Shown one piece after another: positions 39,180 through 46,134 of a stretch of 47,077 bases of DNA. Made by a program: the position numbers and the translations under genes. The DNA comes from DATBAK01 sp038240075. Lineage in GTDB: Bacteria; Actinomycetota; Acidimicrobiia; IMCC26256; PALSA-610. The stretch lies in assembly GCA_038240075.1 (NCBI GenBank), contig JBBSEC010000021.1:1-47077 (forward strand). Direction: 5' to 3'. The notes beneath the pieces were generated by a model. That model had not been told where the DNA came from. It worked only from the letters and a program-made list of their open reading frames with translations, and searched no databases. Numbering within the stretch: the stretch's first letter is position 1; the number at the start of each line of letters is the position of its first letter.

Positions 39180-40379
39180 ATGCCCGAAGCTGTCATCGTC
39201 GCCACCGGTCGTACGCCCATCGGGCGCGCCAACAAGGGCTCGCTCGTCGAGTGCCGCCCCGACGACCTCAGTGCCCTGATCATCCGGGCCGTCGTCGACA
39301 AGGTGCCCTCGATCGAGGGCTCGATCGAAGACGTGATCTGGGGCTGTGGCCAGCCCGCCGGTGAGGCCGGCACCAACGTCGCCCGGGTCGCCGCGCTCCT
39401 CGCCGGCATCGACGCCCCCGGTGTCACCGTGAACCGTTACTGCTCGTCGTCGCTGCAGACGATCCGCATGGCCGCGCATGCGATCCGCTCCGGTGAGGGC
39501 GATGTGTTCATCGCCGGCGGCGTCGAGACGGTCAGCCGCTTCCAGTACGGCGCCGCCGACACCGGCTCACCGAACCCGAAGTTCGACGAGGCGCGCGCCC
39601 GCACCAAGAAGCGGGCCGAGGGCGGCCAGCCCTCGTGGACCCCGGCGCCCGGTCTTCCCGACATCTACATCGCGATGGGTCAGACGGCCGAGAACGTCCG
39701 TGAGAGCGAAGGCGTCACGCGCGTCGAGATGGACGAGTTCGCGCTGCGGTCGCAGCAGCTGGCGGTCGCGTCGCAGGATCGTGGGTTCTTCGAGCGCGAG
39801 ATCGTGCCGGTCCCGCTCGCCGACGGCACCGTCGTCACGAAGGACGACGGTCCGCGCGCCGACACGACGCTCGAGCGGCTCGCGTCGCTCAAGCCGGTGT
39901 TTCGCCCCGACGGTGAAGTCACCGCGGGCAACGCATGCCCGCTGAACGACGGTGCGGCCGCCGTCATCGTGATGAGCGACACCAAGGCCAAGGAGCTCGG
40001 CATCACGCCGCTCGCCCGCATCGTGGCCAGTGGAGTGAGCGCGCTCAACCCGGAGATCATGGGCCTCGGCCCGATCGGCGCGATCCAGCAGGTGCTGAAG
40101 CGCGCGGGCATGACCATCGACCAGATCGATCTCGTCGAGATCAACGAGGCCTTCGCCGCGCAGGTGATCCCGTCGATGAAGCAGCTCAACATCCCGCTCG
40201 ACAAGCTCAACGTCAACGGCGGCGCGATCGCACTCGGCCACCCCTTCGGTCAGACCGGTGCGCGCATCATGACCACGTTGCTCAACGGTCTCGACGACGC
40301 GGGCAAGACGTTCGGGCTCGAGAGCATGTGCGTCGGCGGCGGCCAGGGCATGGCGATGGTCGTCGAGCGCCTTTCCTAG
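39180..40379 (+). CDS. Thiolase (acetyl-CoA C-acyltransferase)
   Basis: This 399-residue thiolase either cleaves 3-ketoacyl-CoA or condenses two acyl-CoAs. The nucleophile C88 is in VNRYCSSSLQTIRMAAHAI, H354 is in NVNGGAIALGHPFGQTGARI and the second Cys384 is in CVGGGQGMAMV. VEINEAFAAQV is the NEAFA motif. The form GHPFG instead of GHPIG and the partner loops fit degradative FadA-type enzymes. ATG 39180 is preceded by AGGAG. With the two acyl-CoA dehydrogenases it fits beta-oxidation. The stop interlocks with the convergent araC-type gene (CTAG). Confidence 0.95.
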   Translation: MPEAVIVATGRTPIGRANKGSLVECRPDDLSALIIRAVVDKVPSIEGSIEDVIWGCGQPAGEAGTNVARVAALLAGIDAPGVTVNRYCSSSLQTIRMAAHAIRSGEGDVFIAGGVETVSRFQYGAADTGSPNPKFDEARARTKKRAEGGQPSWTPAPGLPDIYIAMGQTAENVRESEGVTRVEMDEFALRSQQLAVASQDRGFFEREIVPVPLADGTVVTKDDGPRADTTLERLASLKPVFRPDGEVTAGNACPLNDGAAAVIVMSDTKAKELGITPLARIVASGVSALNPEIMGLGPIGAIQQVLKRAGMTIDQIDLVEINEAFAAQVIPSMKQLNIPLDKLNVNGGAIALGHPFGQTGARIMTTLLNGLDDAGKTFGLESMCVGGGQGMAMVVERLS

Positions 40380-41155
40380 CTCTCGTCGCTCGGGAAGTAA
40401 CTCCGCGGTGACACGCCGACCGCGCGGCGGAACGCGGCGATGAACGCACTCGGGTTCGCGTAGCCGACGCGCCGCGCGACGACACTGACCGCGATTCCCT
40501 CGGCGAGCAGCGGGAGCGAGGCCGCGAGGCGGAGCTCGGTTCGCCATCGGCTGAAGCTCATGCCGGTCTCGTTCACGAAGATGCGGGCGAGGGTGCGGCC
40601 ACTCGCGCCCGCGACGCGACCCCATTCGTCGAGCGTGCGCGCGTCGGCAGGGTCGGCGGCGAGGCCGTCGACGACCCGGCGGGCCCGCTCGTCGCCCGGC
40701 ACGCGCGGATGGAGCGTTGCGGTGGTCGTCGCGAGCGCGAGGAGATCGAAGACCACGGCCTCGGCGCGCCGACGCGGCTGCGGCTCGAGGTCGGGGTCGG
40801 CGAGATAGGTGATGAGCTCGCCCAGCATCGGTGAGACGGCGATGACCGTGGGCACGGTCCAGTCGATCGGGTACGCTTCGGGCCGGAAGTAGAGGCCGCA
40901 GAGCGTGCCCGCGACGGCCGCCGCGGTCGTGTGCTCGATGCCCGCGGGCATCCACATGCCGCGCGACCGGGGCAGCACCCAGGTGCTCTCGGCTGTGCCC
41001 ATCGTGAGGACACCGCTCTCGGCCCAGGCCAGCTGGTGTACGGGGTGCACGTGCGGGTCGAAGCCCTGACCCCGCCGGAGCGGCCACGCGCCGACCGCGA
41101 CCGCCGACCCGGGCGGCGCGAAGCCGATGTACACGTGTTGGCGGTCTGACGACAT
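40376..41155 (-). CDS. AraC-family transcriptional regulator
   Basis: This 259-residue protein has an N-terminal cupin-like sensor (FDPHVHPVHQLAWAESGVLTM) and a C-terminal pair of helix-turn-helix motifs. These are TLDEWGRVAGASGRTLARIFVNETGMSFSRWRTELRL and GIAVSVVARRVGYANPSAFIAAFRRAVGVSPRSYF. The ligand is unknown. The start codon lies inside an inverted repeat (41146-41165). The divergent methyltransferase gene starts 54 bp away, so it is a likely target along with the regulator itself. Confidence 0.92.
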   Translation of the reverse strand: MSSDRQHVYIGFAPPGSAVAVGAWPLRRGQGFDPHVHPVHQLAWAESGVLTMGTAESTWVLPRSRGMWMPAGIEHTTAAAVAGTLCGLYFRPEAYPIDWTVPTVIAVSPMLGELITYLADPDLEPQPRRRAEAVVFDLLALATTTATLHPRVPGDERARRVVDGLAADPADARTLDEWGRVAGASGRTLARIFVNETGMSFSRWRTELRLAASLPLLAEGIAVSVVARRVGYANPSAFIAAFRRAVGVSPRSYFPSDES

Positions 41156-41165
41156 TTGTTGTCAG
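41146..41165. promoter_or_regulatory. Inverted repeat over the araC-type start
   Basis: CTGACGACA (41146-41154) and TGTTGTCAG (41157-41165) pair at 8 of 9 positions around a 2-bp centre. A second palindrome, GTCGT-AG-ACGAC, lies at 41171-41182. Both contain GACGAC/GTCGT cores and lie between the divergent genes. Confidence 0.45.
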
Positions 41166-41197
41166 GCTATGTCGTAGACGACAGCGGTCGACTTCCG

Positions 41198-41203
41198 TAC
41201 GGT
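41198..41203 (+). promoter_or_regulatory. -10 hexamer TACGGT for the methyltransferase gene
   Basis: TACGGT ends 6 nt before ATG 41210, giving a leaderless arrangement, and supports that start over an upstream in-frame one at 41156. Confidence 0.45.
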
Positions 41204-41209
41204 CAACCC

Positions 41210-41773
41210 ATGAACGACGAGCACCTGGCCTTCTGTGCGAGCGACGAGTGGCGTGAGGCCGTCACGAAGTGGATCCTGCCGTGGGCCCTCACCGACATCG
41301 ATCTCGGCCCCGACGTGATCGAGGTCGGCCCGGGTCCGGGCCTCACGACCGACGTGCTGCGGCACGGGGTCGAACGGCTCACCGCGGTCGAGCTCGACGT
41401 CGATCTCGCGACGGCGCTGCGCGATCGCATGGACGGCACGAACGTCGAGGTCGTCCAGGCCGACGCGACCGCGCTGCCGCAGGCGAGCGATCGCTTCACC
41501 GGCGCGGTCTCCTTCACGATGCTGCATCACGTCCCGTCGCACGAGTTGCAGGACCGGCTCTTCGCCGAGCTCTCGCGCGTGCTCGCGCCGGCCGGGGTGC
41601 TGGTGCTCTCCGACAGCCTCGGTAGCGACGATCTGCGCGCGTTCCACGGTGGCGACACGTACAACCCGGTCGATCCCGTGACGTTGCCCGCACGGCTCAC
41701 GAGTGCCGGCTTCGAGGGCATCGACGTGCAGGTCAACGAATACGGATGGATGGCTCACGCGCGCAAAGGGTGA
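41210..41773 (+). CDS. Class I SAM-dependent methyltransferase
   Basis: This 187-residue enzyme has SAM-binding motif I VIEVGPGPGLTTDVL, the acidic residue in LTAVELDVDLATAL, motif II VVQADATALPQASDRFTGAVSFTMLHHVPS and motif III APAGVLVLSDSLGS. The Ubie/Methyltransf_11 type acts on small molecules; the substrate is not predictable. It is probably controlled by the divergent AraC-type regulator. The last 19 bp overlap the convergent kinase-like gene. Confidence 0.9.
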   Translation: MNDEHLAFCASDEWREAVTKWILPWALTDIDLGPDVIEVGPGPGLTTDVLRHGVERLTAVELDVDLATALRDRMDGTNVEVVQADATALPQASDRFTGAVSFTMLHHVPSHELQDRLFAELSRVLAPAGVLVLSDSLGSDDLRAFHGGDTYNPVDPVTLPARLTSAGFEGIDVQVNEYGWMAHARKG

Positions 41774-42747
41774 CGGCCGCGCATCCAATCGCGGAGCCAT
41801 CCGGCGTGGATGGCGGCGAAGCGCTCGAAGCCGGGCCGGCGCAGGTTGTAGCCGAGGTTGAGCACGCTGAGATGACGCGCCGCGAGCAGGATGTCGAGCA
41901 GCACCACGTCGTCGGCGGGCCACGGCCGTAGCTGCTCGTAGCCGGCGCGGAACGACGCCGCGAGCGCGTCGCGGTCGGGATACCACTCGAACGAGCTCAT
42001 CGTGACCGACACGTCCTGGATCTCGAACCCCCAGATCAGATCCTGGAAGTCGATGGGCGTGAGCCGGCCGCGCCACACGAGGATGTTGTTGGGATGGAGG
42101 TCGCCGTGCAGGATGTGCGGCGCGTGCGGCGGGTGCTCCCACAGCGCGTCGATCGCGGCTTGGCAACGGTCGACGGCCTCGCCGAGCACCGTTCCGTAGA
42201 CGGGATCGTCGCGGGGGATGCGGTCGGGGAGCATGAAGCCGAGTGTGTGCTCGCCGGTCAGGATGGGCTGGGCTCGACCACCGTCGAAGGTGGCACCGTG
42301 CTCGTGCAGCTGCGCGAGCAGTCGTCCGGTCGCGTGTGCGTACTCGAGGCGCATCGTCTCGCCGAGCCGCCGGCCCGGCGCCCACTCGAAGAGCACGCAG
42401 GTGCGAGCCTCGGGAACGCCCGGTACCGCGACGGTCGTCACGTCGGAACCCGCGCGGTTGGCAATCGGCAGCGGCGCGCCGATCTCGGTATCGGCCCGGA
42501 GCGCGGTGAGCCACGCGGTCTCGACCGTTTCCGTCTCCGGAGGGTGAATGACGTCGCGGGCGCCGACGCGGAGCGCGGTCTTGTGTCCCCGGTCGACGAC
42601 GCGGAACAGCGTGTTGAACGTCTGCTTCAGCAACGACACCCGCGGGGCGCCGCCGGCACCGAGCGGATACTGCTCGAGCGCGACGCGTGCCAGCGCGCGC
42701 AGCCGGCCGATCTGGCCGCGCGGCGTCAGCCGTTCGAAAGGTTGCAA
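41755..42747 (-). CDS. Aminoglycoside phosphotransferase-like (APH) kinase family protein
   Basis: This kinase-fold protein has about 330 residues. The catalytic loop is HILHGDLHPNNILVWRGRL (Brenner-type HGDLHPxN), and LTPIDFQDLIWGFEIQDVS replaces the DFG region. TCVLFEWAPGRRLGETMR is in the hinge part. APH members phosphorylate small alcohols or amines such as antibiotics, choline or homoserine. The start is uncertain: TTG 42747 overlaps the SDR stop by 22 bp and covers the whole domain, while a GTG at the VSLLKQTFN segment would shorten it. It is coupled to the SDR gene on the same strand. Confidence 0.82.
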   Translation of the reverse strand: MQPFERLTPRGQIGRLRALARVALEQYPLGAGGAPRVSLLKQTFNTLFRVVDRGHKTALRVGARDVIHPPETETVETAWLTALRADTEIGAPLPIANRAGSDVTTVAVPGVPEARTCVLFEWAPGRRLGETMRLEYAHATGRLLAQLHEHGATFDGGRAQPILTGEHTLGFMLPDRIPRDDPVYGTVLGEAVDRCQAAIDALWEHPPHAPHILHGDLHPNNILVWRGRLTPIDFQDLIWGFEIQDVSVTMSSFEWYPDRDALAASFRAGYEQLRPWPADDVVLLDILLAARHLSVLNLGYNLRRPGFERFAAIHAGWLRDWMRGRHPLRA

Positions 42748-43553
42748 CGGAGGTGCGTCTCGGTCACGAGCCCGACCGCCTGCGTGTGCGGGCGCGCGGC
42801 CTGCGACTTCATGATCCCGTGCTCGGCGCGCAGGCGCGCCATCCCCGCGTTGTTGCCGGTGTAGGTCGCCGGCTGCCCGATCATCCAGAGGATGCCTTCG
42901 GCCGCGACCTCCGACGGCTCCCAGTCGGGATGGTCGCCGGGCAGGTTGGCGACGAATCCTTCCGACGCGACCGGGATGTCGATGCGGAACGTGTTCACGC
43001 TGATGTTGTCGGCCCGGACCTGCGTCGCGACGTCGACCGTCATGTGCTCCATGGCGGCCTTCGCCATCCCGTAGGCCATGAGCCCGGGGAAGTAGTTGAG
43101 CGCGGCGACCGACGAGACGTTCACGATCGCGCCGCCGCCGCGCTCTCGCATCGACGGCAGTACCGCCTGGATCGCGATCAGCGGGGCGCGGAGATCGACG
43201 GCGAAGATGAGGTCGAAGCGCTTCATCGGGAGATCGACGTCGCCGGGAAACGTGATGGCCGCGTTGTTCACGAGGATGTCGACCGGACCGAGGCGCTCGA
43301 CGGTGGTCGCCACCATCGCACTCGTCTCGGCGTCGCTCACGAGGTTCGTCGGCACTGCGATCGCGGTGCCGCCCGCGTCGGTGATGCGCCGCACGGTCTC
43401 GTCGATCGTGCCGGGTGTCGGCAACGGAGACGCGTCGGTCGCGCGGGCCGCGCAGGCGACCGCGCACCCTCCCGCCGCGAGCGCGACCGCGGTCGCGGCA
43501 CCGACCCCACGACTCGCACCCGTGACGATCGCGACCTTTCCCTTCACATCCAT
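42726..43553 (-). CDS. Short-chain dehydrogenase/reductase
   Basis: This 275-residue NAD(P)-dependent oxidoreductase has VAIVTGASRGVGAATAVAL, DILVNNAAITFPG, the catalytic serine in IVNVSSVAALNYF and Y161/K165 in YGMAKAAMEHM. It acts on alcohol or ketone groups of unknown substrates. The C-terminus is slightly extended beyond the usual 250 residues. ATG 43553 follows a -10 hexamer by 8 nt. The hexamer includes the stop codon of the upstream LigD-Pol gene. Confidence 0.9.
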   Translation of the reverse strand: MDVKGKVAIVTGASRGVGAATAVALAAGGCAVACAARATDASPLPTPGTIDETVRRITDAGGTAIAVPTNLVSDAETSAMVATTVERLGPVDILVNNAAITFPGDVDLPMKRFDLIFAVDLRAPLIAIQAVLPSMRERGGGAIVNVSSVAALNYFPGLMAYGMAKAAMEHMTVDVATQVRADNISVNTFRIDIPVASEGFVANLPGDHPDWEPSEVAAEGILWMIGQPATYTGNNAGMARLRAEHGIMKSQAARPHTQAVGLVTETHLRCNLSNG

Positions 43554-43561
43554 TGGGCTCG

Positions 43562-43567
43562 ACCCTA
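43562..43567 (-). promoter_or_regulatory. -10 hexamer TAGGGT for the SDR gene
   Basis: On the minus strand TAGGGT begins with the TAG stop of the LigD-Pol gene and is followed by 8 nt and ATG 43553. Confidence 0.45.
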
Positions 43568-44476
43568 GAGGGACGGCAGCTCTTGTTGCAGGGTGAGGTT
43601 GCGCTCATAGAGGTCGCCGCGCTCGGCGACGCGTTCGAGCACGGCCGGCGCCTCGAACACCAGCGGGTCGCCGTCGCCGCTGTCGTGCACGGCTTCGACC
43701 TCGGCCCAGCTCAACGGCGTGGAGACGAGCGGCCGCGGCCGGATCCGCAACGAGTAGGGCGCGACCGTGGTCTTGGCGCGGTCGTTCTGGCTCCAGTCGA
43801 CGAACACGCGGCCGCGCCGGTGCTCCTTCGCCATCACGGTGGTGACGCGCTTCGGATCGCGCGACTCGAGCAGCTGACCCAGCGCGAGGGAGAAGTGCTT
43901 CGTCGCGTCGTCGGTGACGCCCGGCGTGTTGAGCGGCACCGACAGGTGCAGACCCTTCGATCCCGACGTCTTCACGACTGCGGCGAGCCCGAGCGCGTCG
44001 AGGGTGTCGCGCAGGTCGATCGCCACCCGCGCGCAGTCGACGATCGTCGCCGGCTCACCGGGGTCGAGGTCGATGACGAGGGCGGTCGGCCGCGCGAGGT
44101 CGTCGACGGTGGCCTGGTAGGTGTGCAGCTCGAGGGCGGCCAGGTTCGCGACCCACACCAGGGCGGGGAGCGAGTCGACGAGGCAGCCCTCGAAACCGGT
44201 GTGCCGGTCGTCGTTGCCTACCAGGGCCGTTTTCATCCATTTCGGGCGGTGGCCGGGGCAGCGCTTCTCGAAGAACACCTGGCCGGCCGCCCCGTCGGGC
44301 GCCCGGACGAGGGTGGGTACCCGGCCCCGGAGGTGGGGGAGCAGCACCGGGGCGATTCGGCGGTAGTAGTCGATGACATCGGCTTTCGTGAAGCCGGCGT
44401 CGGGGTACAGCTCCTTGGCCAGGTTGGAGAGGCTCAGCCGCCGACCCTCGATCTCGACCTCGACGGTTGCCGGCAC
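43565..44476 (-). CDS. LigD polymerase-domain (primase-polymerase) protein
   Basis: This 303-residue stand-alone LigD-Pol domain adds nucleotides, preferably ribonucleotides, at broken DNA ends during non-homologous end joining. Seen are KELYPDAGFTKADVIDYYRRIAPVLLPHLRGRP-like PHLRGRVPTLVRAP, the metal-binding D136-x-D138 in VIDLDPG, VKTSGSKGLHLSVPL and the third Asp in RVFVDWSQNDRAKTTVAPYSLR. There is no ligase or nuclease domain, unlike the three-domain mycobacterial LigD. GTG 44476 has GGAGGG 4 nt upstream and is preferred to TTG 44518. It is divergent from the Ku gene, its functional partner. Confidence 0.92.
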   Translation of the reverse strand: MPATVEVEIEGRRLSLSNLAKELYPDAGFTKADVIDYYRRIAPVLLPHLRGRVPTLVRAPDGAAGQVFFEKRCPGHRPKWMKTALVGNDDRHTGFEGCLVDSLPALVWVANLAALELHTYQATVDDLARPTALVIDLDPGEPATIVDCARVAIDLRDTLDALGLAAVVKTSGSKGLHLSVPLNTPGVTDDATKHFSLALGQLLESRDPKRVTTVMAKEHRRGRVFVDWSQNDRAKTTVAPYSLRIRPRPLVSTPLSWAEVEAVHDSGDGDPLVFEAPAVLERVAERGDLYERNLTLQQELPSL

Positions 44477-44522
44477 GAATCCCTCCGAGCGATGACTCTG
44501 ACCTGCGAGAACGGTCAACCCT

Positions 44523-44528
44523 TAGAAT
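44523..44528 (+). promoter_or_regulatory. Candidate -10 TAGAAT of the Ku gene
   Basis: TAGAAT is a near-consensus -10. It lies about 70 bp before the Ku start, which has its own GGAGG site. No strong -35 was found. Confidence 0.4.
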
Positions 44529-44597
44529 GAGGTTCTTCCCCTCGCCCGGCCGAACGTAGCCGAGCGTCTGCGGTCCACAGCGTGACGGAGGTGCGGC

Positions 44598-45530
44598 GTG
44601 CCCAGTGCGATCTGGAGTGGCTCGGTCGGATTCGGGCTCGTGCAGGTTCCCGTCCGTCTCGTGACCGCGACTCGAAGCCGCGACGTCTCCTTCAACCAGC
44701 TCGAAGAGGGCACGGGCGCGCGCATCCGGTACAAGAAGGTCTCCGACGCCACCGGCGAGGAGGTCACGGCCGACCGGATCCAGAAGGGCTACGAGATCTC
44801 GAAGGGCCGCTATGTGGTCGTCGAAGCCGAGGAGCTGGCGTCGCTGGCGCCGAAGGCGAGTCACACCATCGACATCGAGGAGTTCGTCGACCTCGCCGAG
44901 ATCGATCCCGTCTACTTCGAGCAGCCCTACTACCTCGTCCCCGACGACAAGGGGAAGAAGGCCTACCGCCTGCTCGTCGACGCGATGCAGGAGCTCGAGA
45001 AGGTCGCGATCGGCCGCATCGTGATCCGGGCCAAGGAGCGGCTGGTCGCGATCCGACCGCTCGACGGCCTGCTCTGTGTGGAGACCATGCGCTACGCGGA
45101 CGAGGTCGTCGCGCGCGACGGGCTGGCTCCCGAGGACGTCGAGGTCGCCGAGCGCGAGATCACGATGGCGCGCCAGCTCATCGAGTCGCTCGCGGTCGAG
45201 CACTTCGAGCCGGAGAAGTTCCGCGACGAGTACCGCGAGCAGGTGCTCGACCTCGTCGAGCGGAAGGCGGCGGGCGAGGAGATCGTCGCTCAGCCCGCGG
45301 CCGAGGCGCCCGCCAAGGTGCTCGATCTCGTGGCCGCGCTGGAGGCCAGTCTCGAGAAGGCCGCCGGTGCCCGCGATCGCCACCCCAGCGGGGGGAAGGC
45401 CGCAGCCGACAAGCCGACCACCGTGAAGGCGGCCAAGGCCGCCAAGGCTGCGAAAGCGGCGAAGGCCACCAAGACCGCGGCCAAGGCCCCGGCCAAGAAG
45501 ACGGCGGCCCGGGCCAAGCGCTCCGCCTGA
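44598..45530 (+). CDS. ku: Ku protein for non-homologous end joining
   Basis: This 310-residue bacterial Ku forms a homodimeric ring on DNA ends and recruits LigD. It has the typical start PSAIWSGSVGFGLVQVPVRLVTATRSRDVSFNQLEEGTGARIRYKKVSD. GYEISKGRYVVVEAEELASLAPKASHTIDIEEFVDLAEIDPVYFEQPYYLVPD and ARQLIESLAVEHFEPEKFRDEYREQV follow. The C-terminal 55 residues are a Lys/Ala-rich tail (AAKAAKAAKAAKATKTAAKAPAKK). In mycobacteria such tails bind DNA and let Ku slide inwards. GTG 44598 has GGAGG 6 nt upstream. It is divergent from the LigD-Pol gene. Confidence 0.96.
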   Translation: MPSAIWSGSVGFGLVQVPVRLVTATRSRDVSFNQLEEGTGARIRYKKVSDATGEEVTADRIQKGYEISKGRYVVVEAEELASLAPKASHTIDIEEFVDLAEIDPVYFEQPYYLVPDDKGKKAYRLLVDAMQELEKVAIGRIVIRAKERLVAIRPLDGLLCVETMRYADEVVARDGLAPEDVEVAEREITMARQLIESLAVEHFEPEKFRDEYREQVLDLVERKAAGEEIVAQPAAEAPAKVLDLVAALEASLEKAAGARDRHPSGGKAAADKPTTVKAAKAAKAAKAAKATKTAAKAPAKKTAARAKRSA

Positions 45531-45552
45531 CCCGCCGCCGTCCCGCCCGCCC

Positions 45553-45602
45553 CGAACTGTCGACGATTTCCCCCGTGGCGCGTGGTTTCGGTCGACACTT
45601 CG
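45553..45602. repeat. Inverted repeat 1 downstream of ku
   Basis: CGAACTGTCGAC (45553-45564) and GTCGACACTTCG (45591-45602) pair at 11 of 12 positions, with a 26-nt loop. It probably belongs to the same structural class as 20794-20833 and 45635-45683. It may terminate ku. Confidence 0.55.
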
Positions 45603-45634
45603 GCCGCCGGTCTTCGTCTGGCCCGCCGTCGCGT

Positions 45635-45683
45635 GAACTGGTTGCGGTTTGCGCCGGTGGAGGGGTGAATCCGCAACCAGTTC
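45635..45683. repeat. Inverted repeat 2 downstream of ku
   Basis: GAACTGGTTGCGG (45635-45647) and CCGCAACCAGTTC (45671-45683) form a perfect 13-bp stem with a 23-nt loop. It ends 3 bp before the stop of the convergent 63-residue gene, so it may serve as a two-way terminator. Confidence 0.65.
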
Positions 45684-45686
45684 GGG

Positions 45687-45878
45687 TTACGAGGCCTTGC
45701 GGACGGGGGTCGGCCGACGAACGGGCCGGCGTTGTGGGAGGCGGGTGACGGACGCGCCCGTCTCGTGGTCGTCGGCGAGGTGACCGCAGCCGGCGCAGAC
45801 GGGCTCGTCGTGCTCGACCGGGACGCGGAAGGCCTCGCACACCTCGAAGGCAACGCTCTGAAAGGTCAGGTTCGTCAT
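45687..45878 (-). CDS. Small Cys/His protein (63 aa), hypothetical
   Basis: No family is recognised. The 63-residue product MTNLTFQSVAFEVCEAFRVP... carries PVCAGCGHLADDHETG, a C-x2-C-G-H pattern with a further His that could hold one zinc or a metal cluster. It ends in a basic, Pro/Arg-rich tail (RLPQRRPVRRPTPVRK). ATG 45878 is chosen because the longer open frame to 46067 translates the dispersed palindrome and tandem repeat. It may be a small DNA- or RNA-binding protein, but this is only a guess. Confidence 0.5.
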   Translation of the reverse strand: MTNLTFQSVAFEVCEAFRVPVEHDEPVCAGCGHLADDHETGASVTRLPQRRPVRRPTPVRKAS

Positions 45879-45960
45879 GCCCGCACTGTGGCAGGAGGGT
45901 GTGACAGGCAAGTGGACCGGCTCGAGGAAACGCGGCCGCAGTGCCCGCACACCCGCCCCC

Positions 45961-46005
45961 GGTACTGCACCTATGTCGTATGCGTCATGGGTGCAGTACC
46001 AAGGA
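45961..46005 (-). repeat. Dispersed palindrome, copy 3 (inverted, one end degraded)
   Basis: GGTACTGCACC (45961-45971) and GGTGCAGTACC (45990-46000) are perfect 11-bp arms. The reverse complement matches copy 1 at 44 of the first 45 positions. The outer CCAAGGA end on the left is replaced by C-rich sequence. It runs straight into the 25-bp tandem repeats at 46003. Confidence 0.9.
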
Positions 46006-46077
46006 ACTCTTGGGCATGGTGAGCGTGGGAACTCTTGGGCATGGTGAGCGTGGGAACTCTTGGGCATGGTGAGCGTG
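46003..46077. repeat. Three perfect 25-bp tandem repeats
   Basis: The unit, which begins GGAACTCTTGGGCATGG and ends GTGAGCGTG, is present three times without change at 46003, 46028 and 46053. It adjoins palindrome copy 3 and shares its GGA. No coding role is likely. Confidence 0.92.
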
Positions 46078-46134
46078 CGCAGCGAGACCTGGTGGGCACC
46101 CCGGGGCTCGCTCGTTGCGGGTTTGCGGTTGGGA

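Noticed and set aside
44477..44518. TTG start at 44518 for the LigD-Pol gene
   Set aside because: GTG 44476 has a GGAGGG ribosome-binding site and gives the normal family N-terminus.
45687..46067. A 126-codon frame on the minus strand covering palindrome copy 3 and the tandem repeats
   Set aside because: The extra N-terminal part only translates the repeat DNA. The gene-like part starts at 45878.
46003..46077. Tandem 25-bp repeats as a CRISPR array
   Set aside because: The units are directly adjacent with no spacers, and no cas genes are present.
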